NCBI RefSeq assembly: GCF_046054195.1
Contig: NZ_JBEQCS010000018.1
Coordinates: 32,202-96,201 of the forward strand
Origin: Celerinatantimonas sp046054195
GTDB taxonomy: Bacteria > Pseudomonadota > Gammaproteobacteria > Enterobacterales > Celerinatantimonadaceae
Reading direction: 5' to 3'
DNA length: 64,000 bases
Positions 51,795 to 61,044 of this stretch are shown one piece after another (the first letter of the stretch is position 1; each line of letters starts with the position of its first letter). Made by a program: the position numbers and the translations under genes. The notes under the pieces are model-generated. The model worked only from the letters and a program-made list of their open reading frames with translations. It ran no database searches and was not told the origin of the DNA.

Positions 51795-54700
51795 ACCACG
51801 GTTTATCCATCTAAGAATTCATAGCGATTATTCGATGGTCGATGGCTTAAAGAAAGTCAAACCTATCGTTGGTGCAGTAGCCGAGCTGCAAATGCCGGCG
51901 ATGGCTCTCACCGACCAGACCAATTTTTGTGGTGTCGTTAAATTTTATGGCGAAGCCCACAATAAAGGAATTAAACCGGTCATTGGTGCTGATTTTTGGA
52001 TGCACAGTGAGCCGTTGGGGGACGAATTAAGCCGCTTGGTGATTCTGGCTAAAGACAATACCGGTTATCAGAATATTACGCAGCTCATCTCCAAAGCCTA
52101 TCTTCGGGGGCATGTGCAAGGGCGTCCGGTGATTGAACGGGATTGGCTTGTTGAACATCAAGAGGGGATTATTATTCTCTCTGGTGGGCGAGAAGGGGAT
52201 ATTGGCCGCGCCTTGCTCAAAGGAAATCGGGCAATGGTTGAAGAAATTGCTGACTTTTATCGTCAGTATTTTAACGATCATTACTATCTTGAGTTGATTC
52301 GAACTCACCGTCCTGATGAAGAAACATATCTGCATATGGCTGTTGAACTGGCTACTGAATACCAGTTTCCAGTTGTGGCAACCAATGAAGTGATGTTTTT
52401 AAAAGAGGATGAGTTTGAAGCGCACGAGATTCGAGTTGCGATTCACGATGGTTATACCTTAGCCGATCGTAATCGCCCCAAACATTATAGTCGTGAGCAG
52501 TTTCTGCGCTCTGAAGAGCAAATGTGCGAGCTGTTTGCTGATATTCCAGAAGCGCTGGAAAATACGGTGGCCATTGCCAAACGCTGCAACGTCACGATTC
52601 GCCTTGGTACCTATTTCTTACCGGAATTTCCAACCGGTGGGCAAGAAATTGATTCTTATTTTACTGAAAAAGCATGGAAAGGCTTAGAAGAGCGACTTAA
52701 GTTTTTATTCCCCGATGAGCAAGTTCGAGCTCAAAAACGTGATAAATATGATGCACGTTTGCAGCGAGAACTCGACGTTATTTTGCAGATGGGCTTCCCT
52801 GGCTACTTCCTCATTGTGATGGAATTCATCCAATGGAGTAAGGATCACAAAATTCCCGTCGGCCCAGGACGTGGTTCTGGTGCTGGTTCGCTGGTGGCTT
52901 TTTCGCTTAAAATTACCGACTTAGACCCGCTTGCTTTTGACTTACTGTTCGAACGGTTTTTGAACCCAGAACGTGTCTCAATGCCCGATTTTGACGTTGA
53001 TTTTTGTATGGATCGCCGCGATGAAGTGATTGAACATGTCGGGGATTTGTACGGCCATGATGCGGTATCCCAGATTATTACCTTCGGTACCATGGCTGCC
53101 AAAGCGGTTGTGCGTGATGTGGGCCGTGTACTGGGTCATCCATATGGATTCGTCGATAGAATTTCCAAACTGATCCCCCCTGATCCGGGCATGACACTGG
53201 CTAAAGCGTTTGATGCTGAACCGCGCCTCGGTGAGATCTACGATCAAGATGAAGAGGTCAGAGAGCTGATTGACATGGCTCGCATCCTCGAAGGTGTGGT
53301 TCGTAACGCCGGCAAACATGCCGGTGGGGTGGTGATTTCGCCAACGACTATTACCGATTTTGCACCGCTTTATTGTGATGAAGAAGGTCACCATCCGGTG
53401 ACTCAATTTGATAAAAGTGATGTGGAATATGCGGGTCTGGTGAAGTTTGACTTCTTGGGACTTAGGACCTTAACGATTATTCAGTGGGCCGTGGATATGG
53501 CCAATGAAAAATTGCTTAAGCGTGGTCGCGACCCTATTGATATATCATCCATTCCACTTGATGATCCTAAATCATTTGAAGTGTTAAAGGCTTATAAAAC
53601 AACCGCTGTCTTTCAGCTTGAATCACGAGGGATGAAAGACTTAATTAAGCGGCTGCAGCCTGACTGTTTTGAAGATATGATTGCTCTGGTGGCACTGTTC
53701 CGTCCGGGGCCATTGCAATCGGGGATGGTTGATAACTTCATTGAACGTAAACACGGCCGTGAAGAAGTATCATATCCAGATGCAACTTGGCAGCACGAAA
53801 GCCTCAAGCCGATATTGGATCCGACCTATGGGATCATCTTGTATCAAGAACAGGTGATGCAGATTGCCCAGGTGCTTGCTGGCTATACTCTGGGTGGCGC
53901 GGACTTATTGCGTCGAGCCATGGGTAAAAAGAAAGCCGAAGAGATGGCCAAGCAGCGTGCTGTGTTTGAAAAAGGGGCAATTGACAACGGCGTTGATGGT
54001 GAACTGTCCATGAAAATTTTCGACTTGGTCGAAAAATTTGCCGGTTATGGGTTCAACAAATCTCACTCAGCTGCATATGCATTAGTTTCTTATCAGACGC
54101 TGTGGATGAAAGTCCATTATCCAGCGTTTTTCATGGCTGCGGTGATGTCTGCGGATATGGATAACACCGATAAAATTGTGACGTTGGTTGATGAATGTTC
54201 TAACCTTGGGTTAACAATTATTCCACCCGATGTGAACAGTGGTGTCTATCGTTTCTCGGTCAATGATGAAAACCAGATTGTTTATGGTATCGGAGCGATT
54301 AAAGGTGTCGGTGAGGGGCCGATTGAAACGATTATTCAGGCACGAGCCGATGGTCCATTTCGTGACTTGTTTGATTTTTGTTGCAGAGTTGATCTGAAAA
54401 AAATTAACAAAAGAGTGATGGAAAAGTTGATCCTTGCAGGCGCAATGGATAAGCTCGGACCCCATCGAGCTACTTTGATGGCTACCTTAGAGGTTGCTAT
54501 TAAAGCGGCAAGTCAGCAAGCCAGTGCTCAAGCCTTTGGTCAAAGTGACCTATTTGGTGAGCTAATGCTCGAAGCTGACGTGAGTCGTCCGCAATTTGTT
54601 GAGGTTGCGCGTTGGAGCGACAAAATATGGTTAGAGGGTGAAAAAGAAACCTTGGGGTTGTACCTCACAGGTCATCCAATTAACCATTATTTACCAGAAT

Positions 54701-55263
54701 TGAAAAAATTTGTTTCAGGACGATTGGCAGAACTTAGGCCAACCAACCGTGATGTGACGACTACAGCCGCTGGATTAGTTATTTCCACTCGCGTCATGAT
54801 TACTAAACGCGGGTCTAAAATGGGAATTCTACAGCTGGATGACAGAAGTGGTCGCTTAGATGTCATGCTGTTTTCTGAAGCATTTGAACAATACCAAGAT
54901 TTAATTGAAAAAGATCGGATTTTAGTTGTCCAAGGGCAGGTTAGTTTTGACGATTTCTCCGGAGGTCTTAAAATGACAGCCCGCGAGGTGATGGATATTA
55001 GCCAGGCGCGCGAGCGTTGGGCAAACCGTTTGGATTTAGTTTTACAAAAACAACAGACCAATGAGTCATTCTGGCAAAACTTTATTGAGCGGGTTGAACC
55101 CTATCGCAATGGGACATGTCCGGTTACAATTCACTATATCGGTGAACATGAACAAGGGACTTACCAGTTAGGGACTGATTGGCGAGTTACTCCAACGGAT
55201 GATCTAATTGAGGGGTTATCTTCTTTGTTAGGCCATCAACAGGTTTCACTAGCATATAACTGA
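51784..55263 (+). CDS. dnaE: DNA polymerase III subunit alpha
   Basis: An 1159-residue replicative polymerase (E. coli 1160). The PHP domain (1-280) opens with HLRIHSDYSMVDGLKKV. The polymerase core has GPGRGSGAGSLVAF (about 361-374) and the catalytic aspartates in PDFDVDFCMDRR (about 401-412). KHAGGVVISP and the helix-hairpin-helix near 830-880 follow, and an OB domain (about 975-1070) shows MGILQLDDRSGRLDVMLF. It starts inside the end of rnhB. Confidence 0.99.
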   Translation: MSVEPRFIHLRIHSDYSMVDGLKKVKPIVGAVAELQMPAMALTDQTNFCGVVKFYGEAHNKGIKPVIGADFWMHSEPLGDELSRLVILAKDNTGYQNITQLISKAYLRGHVQGRPVIERDWLVEHQEGIIILSGGREGDIGRALLKGNRAMVEEIADFYRQYFNDHYYLELIRTHRPDEETYLHMAVELATEYQFPVVATNEVMFLKEDEFEAHEIRVAIHDGYTLADRNRPKHYSREQFLRSEEQMCELFADIPEALENTVAIAKRCNVTIRLGTYFLPEFPTGGQEIDSYFTEKAWKGLEERLKFLFPDEQVRAQKRDKYDARLQRELDVILQMGFPGYFLIVMEFIQWSKDHKIPVGPGRGSGAGSLVAFSLKITDLDPLAFDLLFERFLNPERVSMPDFDVDFCMDRRDEVIEHVGDLYGHDAVSQIITFGTMAAKAVVRDVGRVLGHPYGFVDRISKLIPPDPGMTLAKAFDAEPRLGEIYDQDEEVRELIDMARILEGVVRNAGKHAGGVVISPTTITDFAPLYCDEEGHHPVTQFDKSDVEYAGLVKFDFLGLRTLTIIQWAVDMANEKLLKRGRDPIDISSIPLDDPKSFEVLKAYKTTAVFQLESRGMKDLIKRLQPDCFEDMIALVALFRPGPLQSGMVDNFIERKHGREEVSYPDATWQHESLKPILDPTYGIILYQEQVMQIAQVLAGYTLGGADLLRRAMGKKKAEEMAKQRAVFEKGAIDNGVDGELSMKIFDLVEKFAGYGFNKSHSAAYALVSYQTLWMKVHYPAFFMAAVMSADMDNTDKIVTLVDECSNLGLTIIPPDVNSGVYRFSVNDENQIVYGIGAIKGVGEGPIETIIQARADGPFRDLFDFCCRVDLKKINKRVMEKLILAGAMDKLGPHRATLMATLEVAIKAASQQASAQAFGQSDLFGELMLEADVSRPQFVEVARWSDKIWLEGEKETLGLYLTGHPINHYLPELKKFVSGRLAELRPTNRDVTTTAAGLVISTRVMITKRGSKMGILQLDDRSGRLDVMLFSEAFEQYQDLIEKDRILVVQGQVSFDDFSGGLKMTAREVMDISQARERWANRLDLVLQKQQTNESFWQNFIERVEPYRNGTCPVTIHYIGEHEQGTYQLGTDWRVTPTDDLIEGLSSLLGHQQVSLAYN

Positions 55264-55276
55264 CAGTAAAGAGATT

Positions 55277-56233
55277 ATGAGTTTAAATTTTCTAGATTTT
55301 GAACAGCCAGTAGCTGAGCTGCAGGCCCAAATTGAAGAGCTTCGACTGGTGAACAGTGAGTCCGACATGAATGTCGACTTGGCTGAAGAAATTGCTCAGT
55401 TAGAGAAAAAACAGTTAGATCTGACTCGCAAAATATTTAGTGATTTGAGTGCTTGGCAGATTTCGCAGTTAGCTCGTCATCCAATGCGTCCTTATACGTT
55501 TGATTATATTGAGCGTATTTTCACTGATTTTGATGAGCTTTGTGGCGATAGAGCTTATGCCGATGATAAAGCAATCGTCGGTGGGATCGCTCGATTAAAT
55601 GAGCAGCCAGTGATGATTATTGGTCATCAGAAAGGTCGAGAAACCAAAGAGAAAATTAAGCGTAATTTTGGGATGCCGCGGCCTGAAGGTTATCGCAAAG
55701 CTCTGCGTTTAATGCAGATGGCTGAGCGCTTTAAGATGCCTATTTTCACCTTTATTGATACTCCGGGAGCTTATCCTGGTGTTGGCGCTGAAGAGCGCGG
55801 CCAAAGTGAAGCCATTGCTCACAATCTTATGGCAATGTCAGAGCTTAAAGTCCCAACGGTCTGCACTGTGATCGGTGAAGGTGGTTCTGGTGGAGCATTA
55901 GCGATTGGGGTAGGTGACCGAGTCAATATGTTGCAATACAGCACCTATTCAGTGATCTCTCCAGAAGGATGTGCTTCAATTTTATGGAAAAGTGCAGACA
56001 AAGCACCTGTTGCTGCTGAAGCCATGGGAATTACTGCTAGTCGCTTAAAAGAGCTGGAACTGATTGATGGCGTTATTGAAGAGCCATTAGGCGGTGCGCA
56101 TCGAGATATCGATAAAATTGCAGCGCGACTCAAAGAAAAATTGCTCAATGATTTAACTAGTTTGCAGCAGCTTCCTGTCGAAAAACTGCTTGAAGCACGT
56201 TATAAACGATTAATGAGCTTTGGTTACTGTTAA
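55277..56233 (+). CDS. accA: Acetyl-CoA carboxylase carboxyltransferase subunit alpha
   Basis: A 318-residue subunit (E. coli 319) that, with AccD, transfers CO2 from biotin to acetyl-CoA. The block PYTFDYIERIFTDFDELCGD, the oxyanion glycines in GEGGSGGALAIG (about 203-214) and FIDTPGAYPGVGAEERGQ are characteristic. It ends the superoperon; a strong terminator follows 16 bp later. Confidence 0.99.
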   Translation: MSLNFLDFEQPVAELQAQIEELRLVNSESDMNVDLAEEIAQLEKKQLDLTRKIFSDLSAWQISQLARHPMRPYTFDYIERIFTDFDELCGDRAYADDKAIVGGIARLNEQPVMIIGHQKGRETKEKIKRNFGMPRPEGYRKALRLMQMAERFKMPIFTFIDTPGAYPGVGAEERGQSEAIAHNLMAMSELKVPTVCTVIGEGGSGGALAIGVGDRVNMLQYSTYSVISPEGCASILWKSADKAPVAAEAMGITASRLKELELIDGVIEEPLGGAHRDIDKIAARLKEKLLNDLTSLQQLPVEKLLEARYKRLMSFGYC

Positions 56234-56248
56234 TTGCTCATCGAAGTT

Positions 56249-56276
56249 AAAAACCCCGCCACTGCGGGGTTTTTCT
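56249..56276. terminator. Strong terminator at the end of the superoperon (accA)
   Basis: AAAAACCCCGC (56249-56259) pairs with GCGGGGTTTTT (56264-56274) around CACT. The T-run makes it a textbook rho-independent terminator on the plus strand, and the A-run would let it work in reverse too. Confidence 0.95.
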
Positions 56277-56332
56277 GTTTATTGGTATACTCATTTTAAT
56301 TCTGACTGCTTTTTTACTTAAAATTACAGGTT

Positions 56333-57688
56333 ATGGCAGAAATTCCAAGCTTAGACGTTTCATCTTTTCTCACTGAATTAGCACATTGCCAAAGTCAATC
56401 ACAGCCATTGATGGTTGCATTAAGCGGTGGCGTTGATTCGGTCGTGCTTGTTCATCTTTTATGGCAGTCTCGTCAGCTCTATCCAAGTCTTCAGATTCAT
56501 GCTGTGCATGTTCATCATGGTTTAAACCCAAAGGCAGATGCATGGGCCGCTTTTTGCCAAAATTTGTGTGAACATTGGCATATTCCATTGGCTGTTGAAT
56601 ATATTCATGTGCCAACAGGGCCTCGATTGAGCATTGAAGAGCAGGCTCGTATCGGCCGCTATCAAGTTTTTGAGCGATACACTCAGCAAGGCTATGTAAT
56701 TGTTTGTGCTCACCATCAAAACGATCAGGTAGAGACGTTCTTTTTAGGTTTAAATCGCGGCAGTGGTTTAGCTGGTTTAAGTGCGATGGGGCAATTTCGT
56801 GCGTTGGGAAAAACGGCGTTGATTCGACCACTTTTGCATTTTAGCCGAGCACAAATAGAAACTTATGCTGATAGTTACCAGTTAGAACACATTCATGATG
56901 ACAGCAATGATGATACGCGCTATGAGCGAAACTTTATTCGTCATGAGGTGTTACCAGTACTCAATGAGCGCTGGCCACAGTTTAATCAGCAGGTTGAAAA
57001 AAGTAGCCAATGGATTTGGCAAGCCCAACAATTAAACGACGAGTTAGCCCAAATAGATTTGGCCAGTCTTAGTGATGCCAATGCGCGTTTAAGTGAAAAA
57101 GTACTCGAGCTGTCAGATATTCGTCAGATCAATGTCTTGCGGTTTTGGCTAAAGCAATGCTCGGGGTGTTATCCATCTCAGGATGCGTTAGCCCAATTTA
57201 TTCAACAACTTTCATCTGGTGAGGATAGTACACCTGAGATTGCAATATGCGCGGGTGTGGTTCGTCGTTATCAGCACTACTGGCAGTGGTTTGACGATAC
57301 GGTTTTTTCGCAACCTGAATCGAAAATATGGCAAGCTCCATTCACTCCAATACGCTGGCCGCAGATGTCATTATCTGTTGCGCCAAAAGGTCGATTGCGA
57401 GAGCCTTTAGATGATGAACAGGTCAGCGTTCGTTTTCGTCATGAAGTTGGCAATTTGAAAATGCGCCCAGCTGGGCGAGGGGGGAGCCGTACTCTTAAGA
57501 AGCTATTGCAAGAGTTACAGTTTGCTCCTTGGCTTCGAGATTGCGTGCCGCTTATTTTCTATAACGATCAGCTAGTGGCACTAGCTGATCGATTAATTGA
57601 TGAACGCTTTATAGTCCCAGAGCGGCAAGGGTGGCAATTGGTCTGGCAATTTTATGCCGATACATCGCTTGATCAGCCGCCTCAATAA
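56333..57688 (+). CDS. tilS: tRNA(Ile)-lysidine synthase
   Basis: A 451-residue enzyme that converts C34 of tRNA-Ile2 to lysidine, changing its codon and amino acid identity. The PP-loop is ALSGGVDSVVLVHLL (about 24-38). HVHHGLNPKADAW and CAHHQNDQVETFFLGLNRGSG follow. The C-terminal domains include RPAGRGGSRTLKKLLQE (about 379-395). Its last 80 bp overlap the 3' end of the opposing cyclase gene, so both coding sequences constrain this DNA. Confidence 0.96.
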   Translation: MAEIPSLDVSSFLTELAHCQSQSQPLMVALSGGVDSVVLVHLLWQSRQLYPSLQIHAVHVHHGLNPKADAWAAFCQNLCEHWHIPLAVEYIHVPTGPRLSIEEQARIGRYQVFERYTQQGYVIVCAHHQNDQVETFFLGLNRGSGLAGLSAMGQFRALGKTALIRPLLHFSRAQIETYADSYQLEHIHDDSNDDTRYERNFIRHEVLPVLNERWPQFNQQVEKSSQWIWQAQQLNDELAQIDLASLSDANARLSEKVLELSDIRQINVLRFWLKQCSGCYPSQDALAQFIQQLSSGEDSTPEIAICAGVVRRYQHYWQWFDDTVFSQPESKIWQAPFTPIRWPQMSLSVAPKGRLREPLDDEQVSVRFRHEVGNLKMRPAGRGGSRTLKKLLQELQFAPWLRDCVPLIFYNDQLVALADRLIDERFIVPERQGWQLVWQFYADTSLDQPPQ

Positions 57689-58523
57689 GATCTTGAGAGA
57701 GCATCCCGGGATGCCAAGTGGCCCATCCGCAACTAATCGATAGTTCAAGGTTTCGCTCGACTAGACGCTCTGATAGCTGGCTATTTATGCGATTAATCAC
57801 GCTCGAAGCGGAGTTAGGTTGTGCTGGACAAAGAATAATTGCAAATTCATCTCCGCCATAGCGAGAGACATGGTCGGTTTCGCGACAAGCACTTGAAAGA
57901 GTTTGCGCGACGAATCGTAAGATGCGATCGCCAGTCAGATGGCCATGTTGGTCATTGATTTGTTTGAAGTGGTTTACATCGCACAATAGCAGTTGTAAGC
58001 CTGTGGCAATTCTGGTGTTCTGAGCAATCATCTGTGATAGATTCTCGTCAAAATCCTGACGATTTTTAATACCAGTTAGATGATCATGGCTAAGCTGGTA
58101 CTGCAATTTAGCAATATGCTCTATTTGTGGTAAGACGATTTGAAGTAATCGACAAAAACGCTTAAGAAGACTGATTTCACTTACCTGCCATGGGTGGCTA
58201 GAGCAAAATAATAGTTTCCCTGAAGCGCTATTATTTAATTTTACTTCATGGTGATAGACACCCTCGTCGTTATCATTGACACTCACATGTAAGTGGTTGC
58301 CATCACTGATAAATGTGGCTGAGTGAAGATTAACAAACGTAGCTAATATTTGTGTAAACTGACCAAATAGATCTGGTAAATTCACCGATTGCTGCAAATG
58401 CTCAATAATCCGTAGTTGCTTATCTGCACTCAGATTATTAGAAGGTCGCCAAATTAACGGCTGACGCATTTTCCAATTTTGTAACGGGTCGCTTTGAAGT
58501 GTCGCCTGAACTTTTTCTTCCAT
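57609..58523 (-). CDS. Soluble diguanylate cyclase with GAF-like N-terminal half
   Basis: A 304-residue protein (314 if GTG at 58553 is used; neither start has a strong ribosome site). Residues 1-140 look GAF-like, without transmembrane segments. The GGDEF domain begins LSHDHLTGIKNRQDFDE. The intact motif is GGDEF in SRYGGDEFAIIL, preceded five residues earlier by the RxxD inhibitory site RETD. It should make cyclic di-GMP with feedback inhibition. The gene converges on tilS and shares 80 bp with it, and lies 84-114 bp from proS in the same direction, just beyond the proS terminator. Confidence 0.88.
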   Translation of the reverse strand: MEEKVQATLQSDPLQNWKMRQPLIWRPSNNLSADKQLRIIEHLQQSVNLPDLFGQFTQILATFVNLHSATFISDGNHLHVSVNDNDEGVYHHEVKLNNSASGKLLFCSSHPWQVSEISLLKRFCRLLQIVLPQIEHIAKLQYQLSHDHLTGIKNRQDFDENLSQMIAQNTRIATGLQLLLCDVNHFKQINDQHGHLTGDRILRFVAQTLSSACRETDHVSRYGGDEFAIILCPAQPNSASSVINRINSQLSERLVERNLELSISCGWATWHPGMLSQDLIEAADQAMYRHKIARPIATLAALGL

Positions 58524-58584
58524 CGAAACGCACTCATAAATAAGATCGAACACTAGAATGCATGATCTGGACCATACTCAGAGA

Positions 58585-58617
58585 CAGAAAAAGAAAAACC
58601 AGGCCGAAGCCTGGTTT
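58585..58617 (-). terminator. Rho-independent terminator after proS
   Basis: On the minus strand AAACCAGGC-TTCG-GCCTGGTTT (58617-58596) forms a 9-bp stem with a stable UUCG tetraloop, followed by TTCTTTTTC. It lies 20 bp past the proS stop. Confidence 0.92.
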
Positions 58618-58637
58618 GTTTGGGCAATCAGTTACGA

Positions 58638-60347
58638 TTAAAGCGATTGAATGTGGGAAATTGCATCTTCGATGGCAATTTCAACTTTGTCACCACTGCG
58701 TCGAGATTTATATTCAACAACGCCTTTATCCAGGCTTCGCTCACCAATGACCAGAGCATGAGGAATACCAATCAGTTCTGCGTCGGCAAACATCACCCCA
58801 GGACGTTCTTTGCGATCATCAAATAGGACTTCAATTCCCGCATCAAGTGCCTGTTGATACAACTGTTCAGCCACTTCCTGAACGCGATGTGATTTATGCA
58901 TGTTCATTGGAATGATGATTAATTTAAATGGCGCGAGAGATTCTGGCCAGATAATACCGCGATCATCATGGTTCTGCTCGATAGCAGCAGCCACAATACG
59001 TGTAACACCAATACCATAACAGCCCATGCTTAGAACCTGACTTTTGCCCTGTTCATTGAGCACGGTTGCATTCATCGCTTTAGAGTAGACATCACCTAAT
59101 TGGAAGATATGGCCAACTTCAATGCCACGTTTAATTTGCAAATGACCGTGACCACATGGGCTTGGGTCGCCTGCAACGACATTGCGAAGGTCAGCCACTT
59201 CAGGCAGCGGTAGATCGCGCTCCCAGTTGATCCCAAAGTAGTGTTTGCCATCAATGTTAGCGCCGGCGCCAAAGTCACTCATTTTAGCTACACTTCGATC
59301 AACAATAACTGGAATCGGCAAATTCACCGGACCGAGTGAACCAGGGCCTGCACCAATCACCTGACGAATTTGCTCTTCGCTGGCAAATTGTAAAGGCGCA
59401 GCAACTAATGGCTGATGCTCAGCTTTAATTTCATTAAGTGTGTGATCGCCTCGAACCATCAGCGCAACCAGTTCACAGTCGGCTTCTTCTGCTGCAACAA
59501 CAACCAATGTTTTGACCGTTTTTTCAATTGGCAGATTAAACTGTTCGACTAACTCTTCAATGGTTTTGGCATTTGGGGTTTCGACTAACTGCATTTGCTC
59601 AGTTGGCGCTTTTAGCTCCCCAGCTGGTGCTAATGCTTCTGCTTTTTCCATATTAGCGGCATAGTCGCTGCCATCAGAAAAGACGATATCGTCTTCGCCT
59701 GATTGAGCTAATACATGAAATTCATGCGATGCGTTACCTCCGATACTGCCGTTATCCGCCAGTACTGGACGAAACTCTAAGCCCAAGCGCTCAAAAATAC
59801 GGCAGTATGCTTTGAACATAACCTGATACGTTTCATCTAAGGATTCATCGCTTAAATGAAAAGAATAGGCATCTTTCATAATAAATTCGCGTGAGCGCAT
59901 CACCCCAAAACGAGGGCGAACTTCATCACGGAATTTAGTTTGAATTTGATAGAGGTTTAATGGCAGTTGTTTATAGCTGCTAATTTCTTTGCGAACCAGC
60001 TCTGTGACCACTTCTTCATGAGTTGGGCCTAATACAAAATCGCGACTGTGGCGGTCTTTGATGCGCAGCAATTCCGGACCATATTTTTCCCAACGGCCTG
60101 ATTCTTGCCATAAATCACCCGGTTGAACGACTGGCATACTGATTTCAATCGCGCCAGCTCGCTGCATTTCTTCGTGAACAACCTGCTCAATTTTATGCAA
60201 AACGCGCAAGCCTGTCGGTAACCAGGTATACAAGCCAGAGGCCAATTTACGGATCATGCCAGAACGCAACATGAGCTGATGTGAGACTATCTCAGCGTTG
60301 CTGGGATCCTCTTTTAAAGTTGAGAGCAAATATTTGCTAGAACGCAT
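58638..60347 (-). CDS. proS: Prolyl-tRNA synthetase
   Basis: A 569-residue class II synthetase of the bacterial type (E. coli 572). Motif 1 with SGLYTWLPTGLRVL (about 43-56), motif 2 in FRDEVRPRFGVMRSREFIMKD (spanning about 137-157), an inserted editing domain (about 225-400) that clears Ala-tRNA-Pro, and motif 3 GCYGIGVTRIVAAA are in order. ATG at 60347 is chosen over one 30 bp upstream because AAGGA precedes it and the family begins MRxSxYLLSTLKE. Likely end of the rcsF-trmO-acyltransferase-proS transcript. Confidence 0.98.
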   Translation of the reverse strand: MRSSKYLLSTLKEDPSNAEIVSHQLMLRSGMIRKLASGLYTWLPTGLRVLHKIEQVVHEEMQRAGAIEISMPVVQPGDLWQESGRWEKYGPELLRIKDRHSRDFVLGPTHEEVVTELVRKEISSYKQLPLNLYQIQTKFRDEVRPRFGVMRSREFIMKDAYSFHLSDESLDETYQVMFKAYCRIFERLGLEFRPVLADNGSIGGNASHEFHVLAQSGEDDIVFSDGSDYAANMEKAEALAPAGELKAPTEQMQLVETPNAKTIEELVEQFNLPIEKTVKTLVVVAAEEADCELVALMVRGDHTLNEIKAEHQPLVAAPLQFASEEQIRQVIGAGPGSLGPVNLPIPVIVDRSVAKMSDFGAGANIDGKHYFGINWERDLPLPEVADLRNVVAGDPSPCGHGHLQIKRGIEVGHIFQLGDVYSKAMNATVLNEQGKSQVLSMGCYGIGVTRIVAAAIEQNHDDRGIIWPESLAPFKLIIIPMNMHKSHRVQEVAEQLYQQALDAGIEVLFDDRKERPGVMFADAELIGIPHALVIGERSLDKGVVEYKSRRSGDKVEIAIEDAISHIQSL

Positions 60348-60411
60348 GGTTGTCCTTTTACATAAATAAGTAACCAAAGATGCCTGATTTTATCAGGCGG
60401 CTTGCAAGCTG

Positions 60412-61044
60412 TCAGGATTTGTCGCGTCGATCACCGATAATTTTTGCGGGATTTCCAGCAACGATTGCCCAGCTCGGTATATTTCTTGTTACTACCGAAT
60501 GCATCCCAACCACTGCATGGCTCCCAATGGTTACCCCATCGACAATGCCAACCCCCGCGCCAATCCAGACATCTTCACCAATTTTAACGCCTTTAGAACT
60601 GGTATTCTGCTGATAAATGCTTTGGTCTGGGTGCATACCGTGGTTAAAAGCAAAAATTTGAACTGAATTGGCAATGCGAGTTCGATTGCCTATGTCAATG
60701 CCAGCGGTTCCGCCATCAAGGCTGCAACGATGGTTAATCGCAACTTCATTACCAATGGTTATCGGGCCATGAATAAAGCTTTCTGCTGCGATAAACGACT
60801 GGTCGCCAATTGTGATATCCCGCCCCGGTTCGGCAAACAGTTGGGCTTGTGGTGCTATAAAACACTCTTTACCAATTTGCACTGTTTCCATCTGGCATAA
60901 TTGTGTTTGTATCTGCTCTTGCCATGGTTTGGCCCAACTTAAGTGGCGCGGTTTTAGCCGGTAATATAACCATGGCATCCAGCTTAAGCGCTGTTTATGC
61001 TGGTTTGTATAATCTAAAGTGGAGTCAGTTCGGTGATCAGACAT
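60412..61044 (-). CDS. Hexapeptide-repeat acyltransferase (maltose/galactoside O-acetyltransferase-like)
   Basis: A 210-residue left-handed beta-helix acyltransferase, probably acetyl-CoA-dependent. Hexapeptide repeats cover about 55-195 (ITIGDQSFIAAESFI, ITIGNEVAINHRC, VKIGEDVWIGAGVGIVDGVTIG). A catalytic-type histidine is in IFAFNHGMHPDQS (about 131-143), and IVAGNPAKIIG closes the helix. The acceptor is unknown; sugars are usual for the family. The gene overlaps trmO by 31 bp and is absent from this position in E. coli, so it is an insertion into the trmO-proS neighbourhood. Confidence 0.83.
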   Translation of the reverse strand: MSDHRTDSTLDYTNQHKQRLSWMPWLYYRLKPRHLSWAKPWQEQIQTQLCQMETVQIGKECFIAPQAQLFAEPGRDITIGDQSFIAAESFIHGPITIGNEVAINHRCSLDGGTAGIDIGNRTRIANSVQIFAFNHGMHPDQSIYQQNTSSKGVKIGEDVWIGAGVGIVDGVTIGSHAVVGMHSVVTRNIPSWAIVAGNPAKIIGDRRDKS

